Source: an uncultured Lachnospiraceae bacterium
GTDB taxonomy: Bacteria > Bacillota > Clostridia > Lachnospirales > Lachnospiraceae
Assembly: GCA_949949005.1 (NCBI GenBank)
Contig: CATLHM010000008.1
Location: 1-64,000, forward strand
DNA: 64,000 nucleotides
Direction: 5' to 3'
The position numbers and the translations under genes were made by a program. Numbering within the stretch: position 1 is the first letter of the stretch; every line of letters begins with the position of its first letter. Shown here piece after piece: positions 42,944-51,430 of this stretch. Below the pieces are notes generated by a model, which saw nothing but the letters and a program-made list of their open reading frames with translations, did not search any database and was not told the origin of the DNA.

Positions 42944-43621
42944 TTATTGTGGTATCATTTTAACTATTTTAATTTTATGTGCCTCTATGCCAAATAATGC
43001 CTGAATTGCTTCTGTTATATTTTGGGCGACCCTGGCATTTGCGCCGCCCTGGGCGGATACCGCCACCCCTTCCACCCGGGGGGTCAGAACCTGTTTCACA
43101 AAGGGGCTCTTGCTGCTGCCCTGAGAGCTGTCAAATATGGTCTCCTCGCTCATACCGGAGTTTGTCGTCTTGCGGCTTCCTCCTGCGGAATCCGACTCCT
43201 GGGAATCCGCCTTCTCCCTGCTCAAATCCTTCTCCACCACAGATTCCCCCAAATCCTCCAATGTCACCATCACCCTGACCTTCCCCACTCCGTCCATGGT
43301 GGACAGGAATTGTTCCAGGGAATACTCAAGCTGCGCGGCATAAGAGGCCAGCCCCGCCTCATAATCTGCCTCCGTAAACTCCCCCTGGCCTTTGGTATCG
43401 GAACGTATTTTTATTATATCAGTTTCACTGTCCCATTGTTTGGACTGTGTCTGCGTTTTTCCATCTTTATCCTCCACAGGCCAGACGATTACCAAAAGGA
43501 GAACGCCCACAAGGATCACGATCAGAAAGTTATCCCTGGTCAGCTTTCGGGTAAAGCTGCCGGCTATTTTCGTTTTCTTTTTCTCCTGTCCCTCCTGCTG
43601 CTTTTCCTGCCTATTTTCCAT
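42944..43621 (-). CDS. spoIIIAG: Stage III sporulation protein AG
   Basis: Mother-cell ring protein of the SpoIIIA-SpoIIQ channel, about 225 residues. It has one membrane segment (FLIVILVGVLLLVIVWPV), a Ser/Gln-rich linker, and the C-terminal domain ending LTPRVEGVAVSAQGGANARVAQNITEAIQALFGIEAHKIKIVKM. GGAGG lies just before the ATG at 43621; the open upstream stretch to 43693 overlaps spoIIIAF out of frame and is not needed. The ATG still overlaps nothing, since spoIIIAF ends at 43638. Confidence 0.92.
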   Translation of the reverse strand: MENRQEKQQEGQEKKKTKIAGSFTRKLTRDNFLIVILVGVLLLVIVWPVEDKDGKTQTQSKQWDSETDIIKIRSDTKGQGEFTEADYEAGLASYAAQLEYSLEQFLSTMDGVGKVRVMVTLEDLGESVVEKDLSREKADSQESDSAGGSRKTTNSGMSEETIFDSSQGSSKSPFVKQVLTPRVEGVAVSAQGGANARVAQNITEAIQALFGIEAHKIKIVKMIPQ

Positions 43622-43637
43622 ATCCGCCTCCTCTCCT

Positions 43638-44192
43638 TTACCGGTTCCACACAATCTCAATCTTATCCGCTTCCACCCCCAGGGCGCTTCCATACAACTC
43701 CCTCAGCTCCCGTTCCTGTCCTTCCTCTCCATTCTTATCCCCCTGCGAAGCGCTCCAACCGGAAACCTGTACAGGCTCTATCCATATTTTCCCCTCCTTC
43801 TCCGCCCCGCTTTTTTCCCCTAAGGTAATCCTTAAATTTTCTTTTTCCTGTTCCAGATCCACACTTACAATCCGGTAATCACTACTACACTCCTCCAGTC
43901 TGTCTTTTATTTCTTCCTCTATTTTTCTTCCCACAATAGCCTCGTTATCCTCCAAAACAAGCTCCCTGCTCTCCCTGTAGATCGCCTGTTCTAACTCCGA
44001 TACCCTCTCTCGGATTTCCAACTGCTTTTCTTCACTTAACACCAGCCCGAACAAGGGCTGGGTGATCCGCAGGATCAGCATCACGCCCACTAAGAGCCTT
44101 ACATATTTCCCGTAAGAATTTCCCGGCACAAAAAACAGGATTGCCTGGGCTATAATCATAAAAATGCAAATTTCTTTTATGACAGAAACCAT
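43638..44192 (-). CDS. spoIIIAF: Stage III sporulation protein AF
   Basis: Protein of 184 residues with two N-terminal membrane segments (IFMIIAQAILFFVPG and VRLLVGVMLILRITQPLF) followed by a helical and then a ring-building C-terminal domain (REKEEIKDRL-like, DYRIVSVDLEQEKENLRITLG, LYGSALGVEADKIEIVWN). It is part of the mother-cell half of the feeding channel. It is separated from spoIIIAE by an unusually long gap of 179 bases holding a large hairpin. Confidence 0.9.
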   Translation of the reverse strand: MVSVIKEICIFMIIAQAILFFVPGNSYGKYVRLLVGVMLILRITQPLFGLVLSEEKQLEIRERVSELEQAIYRESRELVLEDNEAIVGRKIEEEIKDRLEECSSDYRIVSVDLEQEKENLRITLGEKSGAEKEGKIWIEPVQVSGWSASQGDKNGEEGQERELRELYGSALGVEADKIEIVWNR

Positions 44193-44208
44193 CTTCCCCC
44201 CATCTAAA

Positions 44209-44323
44209 GTCGCTGCGCGACAGCACTAAAGGTAAAGTCGCTTCGGCACACAGATAATGAGAGAAACTTTCATTCGAAAGGGCACTCACGAAAGTTCCTC
44301 TCGTGCGCCTTTGCGACTTTACC
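44209..44323. repeat. Large hairpin element between spoIIIAE and spoIIIAF
   Basis: A small stem GTCGC TGC GCGAC (44209-44221) is followed by a 93-base near-palindrome (44231-44323): GGTAAAGTCGC pairs with GCGACTTTACC (11 bases, perfect), GGCACAC with GTGCGCC (6 of 7), and a 13-base inner stem (44259-44271 with 44290-44302, one mismatch) around an 18-base loop. There is no T-run. It may be a repeat-element insertion or an intra-operon processing or attenuation structure. Confidence 0.75.
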
Positions 44324-44371
44324 GTTCAGCAAAAACTATTTTAAGAAAACACTTAACATTTCTTAGCTGGA

Positions 44372-45535
44372 CTATGAAACGGATGCATAAGAAATCACAG
44401 CAATCACGATCACGAACAGCGCCACCGCGGTAAAGGTACACCGCAGAAGAAGAAAGCACCCTTCCCCCACCCGGTCTGTGCAGGAGGAGATCCTCTTATC
44501 GCTGACAATTCCCGTTATGGCGGCCCCCAGCTTGACCACTCCTGTGACAATCAGGATTTTTAAAAGGGGCAGAATACAGGCCCCTGCAAGTAATAACAGC
44601 AGGAGTACTCCCATACTGTTTTTGATCAGCACGGCCGATCCCAGCATCAGCTCTGTCATCCCCTCCGCAACGGAGCCGATTCCAGGAATGGCGGAGATGA
44701 CCTTGCGCATAGCGGAAATCCGAAGGTTACTGGCCACTGGCATGATCACAGCCTGTACAAGGCTTAAGCCTGTCACTGCCCCCAGAGACACCTTCAATAG
44801 GATGCCGATTCCTTTGGCTATAAAATCCAAAAGGAGGGAAAGCTTTTCCTCCGCCCAGAGTCCGTTTAAAAGCGCCAGCATCACATAGCTGTAAATCATG
44901 GGAATTAAAAACTTATTTAAAAAACTTTCCACAAGATAGGCAAGAATAAGCATCAACTGATAGTAATAAGCCGCCGCTGCCGTTCCCTGGGCTGCCCCCA
45001 CTGCAATAAAATAAGTAGGAATAAACATCTTAATAAACAGGACAATATTTTCCACTGCGCCGGAGGCAATTTCCGATACAAAAAGAAAAACCTTTGTGAG
45101 GATCACCATCAAAAACAGGTAAAGAAAATAAAATCCTGCCTGTGCAATCTGCTCCCCCGCAAACAAATCAGAGAACCCGGCAAAGAGAGCGGAAACCATT
45201 CCCAACACCAGAATATAAAGTAAGACCTGCCTGATCCCCGCCAGCTCGCCCATGAGGGAATCCCGGATTCCTCCGAGCAGCCGCCCAAAGGCCTCACCCA
45301 CATGTCCCTCCATCACCAGCTCCAAAAGCTCCCTCCCGTCCAGGTGGAAGCCCGGAAAGAGGCTCTCCATCCCTTCATTGACAGAACCCATATCACAGGA
45401 GGAAAGCCAGTCGCTGATATAGGAAAAATCCTGCTCCGAACCGGTTTGCTCCCCGGCCTGTACCTCCTCTTTCCAAATGAAACTGCCAAACAGGACAAGG
45501 AACAAAAAGGCTGCTGCTTTCCATCTCTTTTTCAT
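44372..45535 (-). CDS. spoIIIAE: Stage III sporulation protein AE
   Basis: Polytopic mother-cell membrane protein of 387 residues. A signal-like N-terminus (AAAFLFLVLFGSFIW) is followed by about six to eight hydrophobic segments; conserved-looking parts include VSALFAGFSDLFAGEQIAQAGFYFLYL, FIKMFIPTYFIAVGAAQG and AVTGLSLVQAVIMPVASNLRISAMRKVISAIPGIGSVAEG. It is the presumed membrane core of the SpoIIIA complex. Confidence 0.94.
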   Translation of the reverse strand: MKKRWKAAAFLFLVLFGSFIWKEEVQAGEQTGSEQDFSYISDWLSSCDMGSVNEGMESLFPGFHLDGRELLELVMEGHVGEAFGRLLGGIRDSLMGELAGIRQVLLYILVLGMVSALFAGFSDLFAGEQIAQAGFYFLYLFLMVILTKVFLFVSEIASGAVENIVLFIKMFIPTYFIAVGAAQGTAAAAYYYQLMLILAYLVESFLNKFLIPMIYSYVMLALLNGLWAEEKLSLLLDFIAKGIGILLKVSLGAVTGLSLVQAVIMPVASNLRISAMRKVISAIPGIGSVAEGMTELMLGSAVLIKNSMGVLLLLLLAGACILPLLKILIVTGVVKLGAAITGIVSDKRISSCTDRVGEGCFLLLRCTFTAVALFVIVIAVISYASVS

Positions 45536-45552
45536 CGTGATTTCTCCTTGTA

Positions 45553-45939
45553 TTATCCGGCAATGGCATTGATATTTTCAATCACAGCAACCACTACCGG
45601 AAGTCCCATCAGCAGCACCGAGAGCTTTCCAAAAATTTCAATCTGCCCGGCCACCGCCGTGTAGCCTGCGTCCTTACAGATAGAGGCGCAGAATTCACAG
45701 ACATAGGTGATTCCCACGGCCTTGAACAAAAATCCCAGGTAATCGTTACTCCCGCTCAGGGTCCCCTGAAGCTCCTTTACCCTCTCTAACAAAACCTGAA
45801 GGCCGTTTACCGAAAAGGTAAAAATGATCAGACACACTGCCGCTCCCAGATAGAGAGCGTACTCCGGCCTGCCCGATTTAAATTGCAGGGCAAGCATTAC
45901 CCCGGCTACCCCAAGCATTCCTATCTTAATAATCTCCAT
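45553..45939 (-). CDS. spoIIIAD: Stage III sporulation protein AD
   Basis: Small membrane protein of 128 residues with four hydrophobic segments; GITYVCEFCASICKDAGYTAVAGQIEIFGKLSVLLMGLPVVVAVIE is the conserved C-terminal part. It lies in the spoIIIA operon between AC and AE, with a 17-base gap to AE. Confidence 0.93.
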   Translation of the reverse strand: MEIIKIGMLGVAGVMLALQFKSGRPEYALYLGAAVCLIIFTFSVNGLQVLLERVKELQGTLSGSNDYLGFLFKAVGITYVCEFCASICKDAGYTAVAGQIEIFGKLSVLLMGLPVVVAVIENINAIAG

Positions 45940-46015
45940 CCTGACACCCTATCCCTTCTAAATCCCTCTATGCGGCAAAAATCCCGGCCTAAAGCTTTCT
46001 GTCCTCCCTCTTTTT

Positions 46016-46210
46016 TCACAGGCTGAACAGATCCTGAATCATGATAAACAGATCATAGATATAGGGCAAAATCCAGGTAAGTACCAGAATCAGTCCTGCC
46101 AGGCTGATCAGGAAGGCATGTTCCTCCCGTCCGCTGTGCTTTAATATCTGTCCTAAAATGGTGATCAGTATTCCTACTGCCGCTATTTTAAAAATCAGGT
46201 TTATCTCCAT
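46016..46210 (-). CDS. spoIIIAC: Stage III sporulation protein AC
   Basis: Membrane protein of 64 residues with two hydrophobic segments (IFKIAAVGILITILGQILKHSGR, then FLISLAGLILVLTWILPYIYDLF). Length and sequence are typical of SpoIIIAC, which resembles SpoIIIAD. It lies between AB and AD, with a 76-base gap to AD. Confidence 0.93.
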   Translation of the reverse strand: MEINLIFKIAAVGILITILGQILKHSGREEHAFLISLAGLILVLTWILPYIYDLFIMIQDLFSL

Positions 46211-46245
46211 ATCCCGCTCCCTTAGCCTATTTATTTGCCAAACTC

Positions 46246-46761
46246 CTACAGGAGCAAAATGGAAATCAGGATTCCCACGCTTACCCCAAGGCTCATAACC
46301 ATCTTATTTTTATTTCTTTTTTCCTGTTCAAGCTCTTCGATCTGCAAAGACGCCTCCCGCAAAAGCTCTTCCAAGGCCCTGGCCTGGGCCTTTTCTTCCA
46401 GAAAGCCCAGACAGGAGGGGAAATCATAGAGAAGCTTTCTCTCCCTCTGCTTCAAAGGAGTATGCAGCAATACCTTGTCCATCTCTTCTCTCCAGAGGGT
46501 GGAAAAATTTACATTTCCCTCATAGACGCCCTGGTAAACCGCCTCGAAAGCCTCTCCAAAGGCTCCCCCTTCCTTCCCGGAAATCTTAAGCAGCGCTTCG
46601 GGAATGGCAGCCTTTTCATAGGAAATATAATATTTCATATTTTCGTAAATACTCCGAATCTGTTTGAGCATCCGAAGGCGCAAATCCAGTTCTCTGCAAA
46701 TACTCCCTGCAAAGCCGCTGCATCCCCCGATCACCAGAAGGCTTCCCATCAGCCGCAGCAT
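46246..46761 (-). CDS. spoIIIAB: Stage III sporulation protein AB
   Basis: Protein of about 171 residues: an N-terminal membrane segment (LMGSLLVIGGCSGFAG), a helical cytosolic part, and a C-terminal membrane segment (VMSLGVSVGILISILLL). This is the GspF-like partner of the ATPase SpoIIIAA. The start at 46761 has GGGAGG upstream and overlaps the spoIIIAA stop by 13 bases; starting at 46827 would add 22 residues not typical of the family. Confidence 0.92.
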   Translation of the reverse strand: MLRLMGSLLVIGGCSGFAGSICRELDLRLRMLKQIRSIYENMKYYISYEKAAIPEALLKISGKEGGAFGEAFEAVYQGVYEGNVNFSTLWREEMDKVLLHTPLKQRERKLLYDFPSCLGFLEEKAQARALEELLREASLQIEELEQEKRNKNKMVMSLGVSVGILISILLL

Positions 46762-47795
46762 AATTCCTCCCATCTGCCGGAAAATAAAAGCTCCCCGGCC
46801 TTTCCCCTGATTTCTCTGATCCCGCATTTTCCCTGTCTTTTTTCCAGGAAAAGAAAGCGTTCAAAGAGTTCTTTCGGCCCATATCCCTTCCAGAACCCTT
46901 TCTCCTGATTACTGCCTGCCTGCATCCGAGATTCCACATCCTCCATGGAATTACCGTGCATCGTGGCAGCCACGCTGCTTCCGCACTGTAGCACCTGGAA
47001 AATCGCTTTCATATCTTCTATCCCGCCAATCTCATCCACCGCCACCACAGCCGGGGACATGGAACGCATCAAAAGCATCATCCCCTGTACCTTGGGGCAG
47101 CCATCCAGCACGTCGGTCCGGATCCCAAGATCATTCTGGGGAATTCCCATAAAGCTTCCCCCAATCTCAGACCGCTCGTCCACCACTCCCACCTGACGGC
47201 CTGCGCCACAAGCATTTCCGCTGGAAACCTGTCTGACAATGTCCCGAAGGAGAGTGGTCTTACCGCATCCTGGCGGGGAAACCAAAAGCGTATTCAAAAA
47301 ACGAGTTCCTTCATATAAATAAGGCATCACTTTCTCCGCCGCGCCTATGACCTGGCGGGAAATCCTGATATTCAAAAAGCGGATATGGGTGATATTTCTC
47401 ACCGTTCCCTTGTCGCCTAAAACCACCTGTCCTGCCATCCCGATTCTGTGTCCTCCTGGCAGAGTCAAAAAGCCCTGCCGGATCTCATGTTCAAAGGCAT
47501 AGGGCGAATAACGGCAGATATGCCTTATAATCTCGTCCAGCTCCCGCTCTGTCATATGCCACGCCTCTTTTGGGCTGCCACAAAAAAAACCTTCATCGGA
47601 TAAAAATTTCTCTTTCCCTGCAAAACAAAGCCTCACAGGCTGTCCCACGCCTATCCGTATTTCCTGTAGTTTGTCCCCGCCAGAAAGCGCCCGGTTCCAT
47701 CTCTCCCTCATAAAATCCGGAAAAATTCCTGCAATCTCCTTTTTCCAGGCAGGCTCCTGCTGCCAGAGTATTTGTTGCTTTCCCATCGACTTCAC
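46749..47795 (-). CDS. spoIIIAA: Stage III sporulation protein AA, secretion-type ATPase
   Basis: AAA-type ATPase of 348 residues related to type II/IV secretion ATPases, thought to power or assemble the SpoIIIA channel. Walker A is VSPPGCGKTTLLRD, Walker B VVAVDEIGG, with GVVDERSEIGGSFMGIPQNDLGIRTDVLDGCPK between them. The C-terminal 40 residues (WKGYGPKELFERFLFLEKRQGKCG) are somewhat extended. It is the first gene of the operon, with a sigma-E-like promoter just upstream. Confidence 0.95.
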   Translation of the reverse strand: MKSMGKQQILWQQEPAWKKEIAGIFPDFMRERWNRALSGGDKLQEIRIGVGQPVRLCFAGKEKFLSDEGFFCGSPKEAWHMTERELDEIIRHICRYSPYAFEHEIRQGFLTLPGGHRIGMAGQVVLGDKGTVRNITHIRFLNIRISRQVIGAAEKVMPYLYEGTRFLNTLLVSPPGCGKTTLLRDIVRQVSSGNACGAGRQVGVVDERSEIGGSFMGIPQNDLGIRTDVLDGCPKVQGMMLLMRSMSPAVVAVDEIGGIEDMKAIFQVLQCGSSVAATMHGNSMEDVESRMQAGSNQEKGFWKGYGPKELFERFLFLEKRQGKCGIREIRGKAGELLFSGRWEELCCG

Positions 47796-47805
47796 CTCTT
47801 ATCCA

Positions 47806-47833
47806 AATATATGATACTTTGTCCCGATTATGA
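47806..47833 (-). promoter_or_regulatory. Sigma-E-like promoter of the spoIIIA operon
   Basis: Minus strand TCATAAT (47827-47833), 13 bases, then CATATATT (47806-47813), about 11 bases before the spoIIIAA ATG. It fits the sporulation sigma-E consensus (KMATATT and CATACANT) at 6 of 7 and 7 of 8 positions. The very short leader is a caution. Confidence 0.45.
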
Positions 47834-47843
47834 CAAAGAGTTG

Positions 47844-47888
47844 TCCCGGAGAAAAACCATTCCGTCCGGGAAGATGCTGTGATATAAT
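47844..47888 (+). promoter_or_regulatory. Promoter region of DUF3841 gene with inverted repeat
   Basis: A perfect TATAAT stands at 47883-47888. Upstream, TCCCGGA (47844-47850) and TCCGGGA (47865-47871) form an inverted repeat spanning the -35 zone, where the hexamer is weak. This suggests a regulated promoter. Confidence 0.45.
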
Positions 47889-47989
47889 AGGAAGCACGCT
47901 GATGCGTGCGCAGGTCGTAAGGATTCCTCCCATCTGCGATGGGCCCCTCCTTGCGACAAATGGTCATAAGGGAAAGGAGCCGCTTCTCT

Positions 47990-48631
47990 ATGGAATTGAT
48001 AACTTTTCAGCCGGAATCCATATTGAAAGAATTGGTTGAACAGGGATACCTGGAATGCAATCCACAATATGTGGATACAGAAAAATATGGCCGGGTATAC
48101 GACTGGATCGCCGGTCATATGCGCAGACAGATTGAAGCTCCCACCGGCGTCCAATATCCCCTCTGGTGCTGGGTAAGGTTCAAAAACAGCATTTGTCCGC
48201 CCCGACACAGAGGTCAGGCGAAATCAAAGCCGGGAATCAGAATCACTTTTACCAAACCTCCCGAAGATGTGTTCATCACTGATTACAGAAGATATTCATT
48301 TTTACTGAATTACCGGTATATCCCCGAAAGCCTGAAAGATAAGCTTCAATTCGAGGAAAAACTCGGCCAAATCGGACTGGAAAAAAACGCCGGCCGGCAG
48401 TCGTACGGAAACTGTCCGGAAATTTGCAGGGAAATAGAAAGGAGCTTCGAGAGGTGCATTACGTCCGACAGCGATGTGCTGCAGGGATGTGTGTGGAGAA
48501 TCTGCCTTTCCGAGGTCAAAGCGATCGAATTTCTCCGCGATCCGGGATTTCAATACGGCACCTTCAATTATCTCAGAAAGAACGGCCGCAGGTTTGACTG
48601 GATCGGGGATTTTTATAAAAAATTGCAATAA
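47990..48631 (+). CDS. DUF3841 family protein
   Basis: Cytosolic protein of about 213 residues resembling DUF3841: YDWIAGHMRRQIEAPTGVQYPLWCWVRF near the N-terminus and a C-terminal VWRICLSEVKAIEFLRDPGF. No enzymatic motif is recognised. The start at 47990 gives MELITFQPESILKELVEQGYL, the expected beginning, with AAAGGAG about 11 bases upstream; the open extension to 47939 is not needed. It is a plus-strand gene wedged between the minus-strand spoIIIA operon and pnp, with its own promoter, so it is probably an insertion relative to neighbours. Confidence 0.75.
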   Translation: MELITFQPESILKELVEQGYLECNPQYVDTEKYGRVYDWIAGHMRRQIEAPTGVQYPLWCWVRFKNSICPPRHRGQAKSKPGIRITFTKPPEDVFITDYRRYSFLLNYRYIPESLKDKLQFEEKLGQIGLEKNAGRQSYGNCPEICREIERSFERCITSDSDVLQGCVWRICLSEVKAIEFLRDPGFQYGTFNYLRKNGRRFDWIGDFYKKLQ

Positions 48632-48681
48632 GGCCGCCCGCTATGCGGACGGCCCACTGTCATATCAAACACTATCTGTTC

Positions 48682-50781
48682 TTATCTTCCGGCAGCCTGA
48701 GCCACATCCTTCATGGAAAAGCTCATTCTGCCCATCTTATCCTTGCCAAGGCAAACCACCGTCACCTTATCGCCAAGTGTGAGCACATCCTCCACCCGGT
48801 TGATTCTGCCCTTGGCGATCTTGGAAATGTGAACCATTCCCTCCTTGCCGGGAGCAAACTCAATGAAAGCGCCAAATTCCTTGATGCTTACCACGATCCC
48901 CTGGAAGATCTGGCCCTCCTGATAATCCGTCACAATGGTCTTGACGTACTCTACCGCCTTTTCCATCATGGCCGGATCCGTGCCGCATACGGATACGTTG
49001 CCGTCGTCCGTAATATCAATCTTCACGCCAGTGCGGGCGATGATTTCATTGATGGTCTTGCCCCGCTGTCCCACCACGTCGCCGATCTTCTCCGGATCAA
49101 TCTGGATGGAAATGATCTTGGGCGCATAAGGGCCAACCTCCGGCCTGGGCTCTGCGATGGCTTTCTTCATACAGGTGTCCATAATAAACAGCCTTGCCTC
49201 ACGGCATCTTGCAATGGCGCCCTCCACCATAGGCCTTGTCAGGCCATGGATCTTGATGTCCATCTGAATGGCCGTGATACCCTCGGTAGTACCTGTCACC
49301 TTAAAGTCCATATCCCCGAAGAAATCCTCAAGGCCCTGGATGTCCGTAAGGAGTACATAATCCTCATCCACTTCCCCGGTTACCAGACCGCAGGAAATAC
49401 CTGCCACCATCTTTTTGATGGGCACTCCTGCCGCCATCAGCGACATACAGGAGGCGCAGGTGGAAGCCATGGAGGTGGAACCGTTGGACTCAAAGGTCTC
49501 CGAAACGGTACGGATGGCATAAGGGAACTCCTCCTCAGTGGGAAGTACCGGAACCAACGCCCTCTCAGCCAACGCTCCGTGGCCGATCTCCCTTCTGCCA
49601 GGCCCCCTGGAAGGCTTGGTCTCTCCTACAGAATAGGACGGGAAATTATAGTGATGCATGTAACGCTTGCTTACTTCGTTTTCATCCAGCCCGTCAAGCC
49701 TCTGCTGCTCAGACAAAGGAGCCAGGGTGCAGACATTGCAGATCTGGGTCTGCCCTCTGGTAAACATGGCGGAGCCGTGTACTCTGGGGATAATGTCAAC
49801 CTCCGCCGCAAGGGGCCGGATCTGGGTAATCTCCCGGCCGTCCGGGCGCTTGTGATCCTTCAGGATCATCTTACGCACGGTTTTCTTCTGATACTGGTAA
49901 ACGGCCTCTCCCAGCAAAGCAAGCCATTCTTCCTTCTCCGCAAAGGCCTCTTCCAGCTTTTCGGTGATCTTTTTGATATTTTCCTCCCGAACCTGCTTTT
50001 CGTCCGTAAAGACTGCCTCCTCCATCTCCTGGGGAGGAACCAGCTCCTTGATGGCGGCAAAAAGCTCTTCCGGTACTGCGCAGCTTGTATACTCATGCTT
50101 GGGCTTGCCAACCTCTGCCACAATCTGATTGATAAAGGCAATGATCGTCTGGTTGATCTCATGAGCCTTATAAATAGCCTCGATCATCTTATCCTCGGGA
50201 ACCTCATTTGCCCCCGCCTCAATCATGATTACCTTCTCTGCGGTGGACGCCACGGTCAGATTCAGGTCGCCGTTCTTCCACTGCTCCTGGGAAGGATTTA
50301 CCACGAATTCTCCGTCCACCATTCCCATCTGGGTCATAGCGCAGGGCCCATCAAAAGGAATGTCTGAAATACTGGTGGCGATTGCGGCGCCAATCATGGC
50401 TACCAGCTCCGGGCGGCACTCGGGGTCAACGCTCATAACCATATTGTTTAAGGTAACATCATTTCTGTAATCCTTGGGGAATAAGGGACGCATGGGCCTG
50501 TCGATCACACGGCTGGTAAGGACGGCATTCTCAGAAGCCTTTCCTTCTCTCTTGTTAAAGCCTCCCGGGATCTTACCCACTGCATACATCTTTTCTTCAA
50601 ATTCTACGCTCAAGGGGAAGAAATCAATTCCCTCTCTGGGCTTGTCCGATGCGGTTGCGGTAGACAGTACGGTGGTGTCGCCGTAATGCATAAACGCGCA
50701 TCCGTTTGCCTGCTTGCCGACCCTGCCCACATCCACACTTAAGGTACGCCCTGCAAGCTCCATTGAAAACGTCTTGTACAT
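48682..50781 (-). CDS. pnp: Polynucleotide phosphorylase
   Basis: 3'-5' phosphorolytic exoribonuclease of 699 residues, trimeric, central to RNA decay. Two RNase PH domains are seen (HYGDTTVLSTATASDKPREGIDFFPLSVEFEEKMYAVGKIPGGF and GRREIGHGALAERAL), with the catalytic region VTGTTEGITAIQMDIKI, then a KH domain (VGQRGKTINEIIARTGVKIDI) and an S1 domain (GQIFQGIVVSIKEFGAFIEFAPGKEGMVHISKIA). It follows rpsO, the usual order, with a terminator in between. Confidence 0.97.
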   Translation of the reverse strand: MYKTFSMELAGRTLSVDVGRVGKQANGCAFMHYGDTTVLSTATASDKPREGIDFFPLSVEFEEKMYAVGKIPGGFNKREGKASENAVLTSRVIDRPMRPLFPKDYRNDVTLNNMVMSVDPECRPELVAMIGAAIATSISDIPFDGPCAMTQMGMVDGEFVVNPSQEQWKNGDLNLTVASTAEKVIMIEAGANEVPEDKMIEAIYKAHEINQTIIAFINQIVAEVGKPKHEYTSCAVPEELFAAIKELVPPQEMEEAVFTDEKQVREENIKKITEKLEEAFAEKEEWLALLGEAVYQYQKKTVRKMILKDHKRPDGREITQIRPLAAEVDIIPRVHGSAMFTRGQTQICNVCTLAPLSEQQRLDGLDENEVSKRYMHHYNFPSYSVGETKPSRGPGRREIGHGALAERALVPVLPTEEEFPYAIRTVSETFESNGSTSMASTCASCMSLMAAGVPIKKMVAGISCGLVTGEVDEDYVLLTDIQGLEDFFGDMDFKVTGTTEGITAIQMDIKIHGLTRPMVEGAIARCREARLFIMDTCMKKAIAEPRPEVGPYAPKIISIQIDPEKIGDVVGQRGKTINEIIARTGVKIDITDDGNVSVCGTDPAMMEKAVEYVKTIVTDYQEGQIFQGIVVSIKEFGAFIEFAPGKEGMVHISKIAKGRINRVEDVLTLGDKVTVVCLGKDKMGRMSFSMKDVAQAAGR

Positions 50782-50884
50782 GTTCTTTCTCCTTTTCTCT
50801 TCTACCGGCTGCTCCTTTCGGCAGCTATCTCACACTCGTCTAAAAACAGCAATTTTTCCCGTACAAGGAAATTTCCTATACGAT

Positions 50885-50916
50885 AAAAAAGGCGGAGGTG
50901 TTCTTCGCTCCGCCTT
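50885..50916 (-). terminator. Terminator between rpsO and pnp
   Basis: On the minus strand AAGGCGGAG pairs with CTCCGCC(TT) around a short loop (stem 50889-50916) and is followed by TTTTTT ending at 50885. It lies 14 bases after the rpsO stop codon, so pnp would need read-through or its own promoter. Confidence 0.85.
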
Positions 50917-50929
50917 AAAACTGCCGTTT

Positions 50930-51196
50930 TTACTTTCTGATTCCCAGTTTTTCAATCAAAGCACGGTATCTTTCAATGTCCTTATCCTTGAGATAATTAA
51001 GAAGACCACGTCTCTGACCTACCATCTTAAACATACCTCTTCTGGAGTGATTATCCTTGGGATGCTGCTTCAAGTGCTCTGTGAGCTCTGCAATCCTTGC
51101 GGAAAGCACTGCGATCTGCACCTCCGGTGATCCCGTATCACCCTCGCTTCTTGCATATTCCTGCATGATGGCTGTTTTCTTTTCTTTAGAAATCAT
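50930..51196 (-). CDS. rpsO: 30S ribosomal protein S15
   Basis: Small-subunit ribosomal protein of 88 residues binding the central domain of 16S rRNA; the normal length and sequence ([70 protein letters not shown]). AAGGAGG precedes the ATG. The leader of about 85 bases could hold an S15 autoregulatory structure. Confidence 0.98.
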   Translation of the reverse strand: MISKEKKTAIMQEYARSEGDTGSPEVQIAVLSARIAELTEHLKQHPKDNHSRRGMFKMVGQRRGLLNYLKDKDIERYRALIEKLGIRK

Positions 51197-51282
51197 TTGG
51201 GTTCCTCCTTATTTTTCAAACGCCTGATGCCAGGAGCTGGTCGGAGTTTCCATAGCTCTGAGCAACGGCTGGTTTTCATACC
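51197..51282 (-). promoter_or_regulatory. rpsO leader, possible S15 autoregulatory RNA
   Basis: Between the promoter and the start codon lie about 85 bases with several short complementary segments (AGCTATGG, GACCAGCTCCTGG, CATCAGGCG). Ribosomal protein S15 controls its own mRNA in many bacteria through diverse leader structures. I see no firm match to a described class; the assignment rests on position. Confidence 0.3.
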
Positions 51283-51287
51283 GATAT

Positions 51288-51316
51288 ATGATAGCATGTT
51301 TCAGGGTGAGTGTAAA
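51288..51316 (-). promoter_or_regulatory. rpsO promoter
   Basis: Minus strand TTTACA (51311-51316), exactly 17 bases, then TATCAT (51288-51293). Confidence 0.7.
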
Positions 51317-51373
51317 GAGTTTTTTCAGGGTTTTTCCATCGGTTTTTCCGTCATTTCCGGCCCGACCGGATAC

Positions 51374-51416
51374 AAAAAGGACGCTGCCTGTCTACCACTG
51401 GAGAGCGCCTCTTTTT
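51374..51416 (-). terminator. Probable terminator after the 63-residue protein gene
   Basis: On the minus strand GAGGCGCT (51404-51411) pairs with AGCGTCC (51379-51385), allowing one G-T pair, and is followed by TTTTT (51378-51374). It sits 15 bases after the stop codon. Confidence 0.55.
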
Positions 51417-51430
51417 ATTGGTACTTTCGA

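Noticed and set aside
48643-50367. Long plus-strand frame of 574 codons opposite pnp
   Set aside because: It is the antisense shadow of a highly conserved gene (pnp), rich in His and Leu as expected for such shadows.
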